From contig NZ_JH600070.1 of the NCBI RefSeq assembly GCF_000245015.1, positions 3,019,152-3,083,151 on the forward strand: a stretch of DNA of 64,000 nt. Reading direction: 5' to 3'. Below the pieces are notes generated by a model. The model worked only from the letters and a program-made list of their open reading frames with translations. It searched no databases and was not told the DNA's origin. The number at the start of each line of letters is the position of its first letter. Within the stretch, counting starts at the first letter, position 1. The DNA is from Beggiatoa alba B18LD. Its GTDB lineage: Bacteria; Pseudomonadota; Gammaproteobacteria; Beggiatoales; Beggiatoaceae. The position numbers and the translations under genes are program-made. Of this stretch, positions 63,167-64,000 are shown in pieces.

Positions 63167-63349
63167 AGAATCAGGATTTAAAACACTGTCTGAATCAGAA
63201 TTTTCAGAATTAACAGAATTTCCAGAATTAAAAAGATAAGAAAATTAAAAGAATAAAAAATTATGTTTTTAATTGTTTTTAATTCTGCTAATTCTGGAAA
63301 TTCTGTGAATTCTGATTCAGACAGTCTTTAATCCTGATTCAGACAGCGT
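63167..63349. repeat. Composite-repeat inner module
   Basis: One full inner module: CACTGTCTGAATCAGAATTT ... mirrored by GAATTCTGATTCAGACAGTC, then an extra CCTGATTCAGACAGCG unit. It runs into the stop codon of the methyltransferase-like gene. Confidence 0.82.
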
Positions 63350-64000
63350 TTAATCCCTAAATTTCTCCAGCACGCCCCGTTTCACTTCCTCCGCGACTAA
63401 CGGGAAAGTGTTTAAAATATGAGTTAATTCTTCGTCAGTTAAACCATAAAGATGGGCGATTAAGGCATCGAGTTCGGCGCGGAGTTGGGCGCGTTGGGTG
63501 GGGTCGGTTTGTCCTTGCAGGTCTTTAAACCCTGTCGCGTTTAGTTCGGCGCGTAAGTCGTCGTAGTCGGGTGTGGTGCAGATAAGTTGCGCGGTTCGGC
63601 GGACGATTTCGTTAAATATCGGGTCGGTTGCGGTTAGGCGAGGAATAACCAGTTGATAGACATAAAACATATTGCAATGTGCAGTCACTTTTTGGCGAAT
63701 TAACCAATCAATAACAAAACTATTAAACAGTGCAACTATAAATAACAACATTTTGTTTTCTTTAGGTTGTATAGAGTTAATTAGCGTATTTCCTAAAAAA
63801 ATATTTTTAGGCAAAACAGTTGCAATCATTGTTCTTTCATTCGTACTACTCGCAACATCACGAAATCCTATCCGAAACCCCTGATAATCCAGTTTTTGCC
63901 CTGTATCTGTTTCTTTTCCCAGTAAAACCTTTCTAGCTTCTTGTTCATCAACCCAATAACGCGGTTCACCCCACAAATGCGTAAATTGATGAATCATTTT
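63350..64000 (-). CDS. C-terminal end of a probable adenine-specific DNA methyltransferase (Eco57I/type IIG-like), cut by window edge
   Basis: At least 215 residues, open to the right edge, so the catalytic part lies outside the window. The visible part resembles the target-recognition end of large Eco57I/PglX-like N6-adenine methyltransferases: YQGFRIGFRDVASSTNERTM, TVLPKNIFLGNTL, FIVALFNSFVIDWLIRQKV and the final YGLTDEELTHILNTFPLV. The NPPY and SAM motifs cannot be seen. With the helicase-PLD gene on the same strand it suggests a restriction-like defence system. Confidence 0.7.
   Translation of the reverse strand, partial: KMIHQFTHLWGEPRYWVDEQEARKVLLGKETDTGQKLDYQGFRIGFRDVASSTNERTMIATVLPKNIFLGNTLINSIQPKENKMLLFIVALFNSFVIDWLIRQKVTAHCNMFYVYQLVIPRLTATDPIFNEIVRRTAQLICTTPDYDDLRAELNATGFKDLQGQTDPTQRAQLRAELDALIAHLYGLTDEELTHILNTFPLVAEEVKRGVLEKFRD

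Overview
The window looks like a chromosomal piece of an AT-rich gammaproteobacterium. The gene order ispE – tRNA-Gln – prs – rplY – pth is the classic gammaproteobacterial arrangement. A pyrophosphate-type phosphofructokinase, a c-type cytochrome, large TPR and kinase proteins, and a heavy load of small dispersed palindromic repeats fit a Beggiatoa-like (Thiotrichales) sulfur bacterium. That placement is inference from memory of such genomes, not from a search.

Layout. 1-8.6 kb is accessory: a family-4 glycosyltransferase cut by the window edge, a radical SAM protein, a GxxExxY protein, two tandem GT1 glycosyltransferases, a small protein with a double-glycine leader, and a pair of related P-loop proteins, one with an intact and one with a ruined Walker A. 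Hairpin repeats built from CACGAAA units sit between these genes and supply the last codons of several of them. 8.8-26.8 kb is mostly housekeeping: phosphomannomutase/phosphoglucomutase, cytochrome b561 with Cu,Zn superoxide dismutase, RNase R, tRNA-Leu, a type II secretion operon (gspM-E-F-D), valS, a thiolase, citrate synthase and PPi-phosphofructokinase. 26.9-28.5 kb is an AT-rich two-gene insert encoding an ABC-type ATPase and a PIN nuclease. 28.5-34.1 kb holds pth, rplY, prs, tRNA-Gln, ispE, ung, a cytochrome c and an MFS transporter.

34.1-46 kb is accessory again: a six-repeat CRISPR array without cas genes in view, a lipoprotein with a PDZ domain and Gly-Asp repeats, a flippase, broken gene remnants, a type I secretion ABC exporter, a Ser/Thr kinase, the tRNA 2'-phosphotransferase KptA, and a second ATPase-PIN module that has decayed (frameshifted ATPase, PIN gene cut after its first strand by a dispersed repeat). 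46-58.5 kb carries the Slt transglycosylase, a DUF2062 protein, a Pif1-like helicase overlapping an MlaE-type permease, a 1701-residue M48 peptidase/TPR protein, an Rpn-family nuclease and a methionine-rich membrane protein. 58.5-64 kb looks like a defence island: a phospholipase D/SNF2 helicase protein, a HigBA-like toxin-antitoxin locus whose toxin has an in-frame stop, and the C-terminal end of what looks like an adenine-specific DNA methyltransferase running off the window.

A recurring non-coding theme is a composite repeat of about 200-290 bp with inverted ends (AACCTGAGTTCGGCGAG / CTCGCCGAACTCAGGTT) and nested palindromes. Several complete and partial copies lie downstream of genes, and one lies at the point where the PIN gene is broken. 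The strongest candidates for new biology are the ATPase-PIN modules (one apparently intact, one decayed and linked to KptA), the double-glycine peptide beside glycosyltransferases, the pseudo-ATPase/ATPase pair, and the helicase-PLD/methyltransferase pair.
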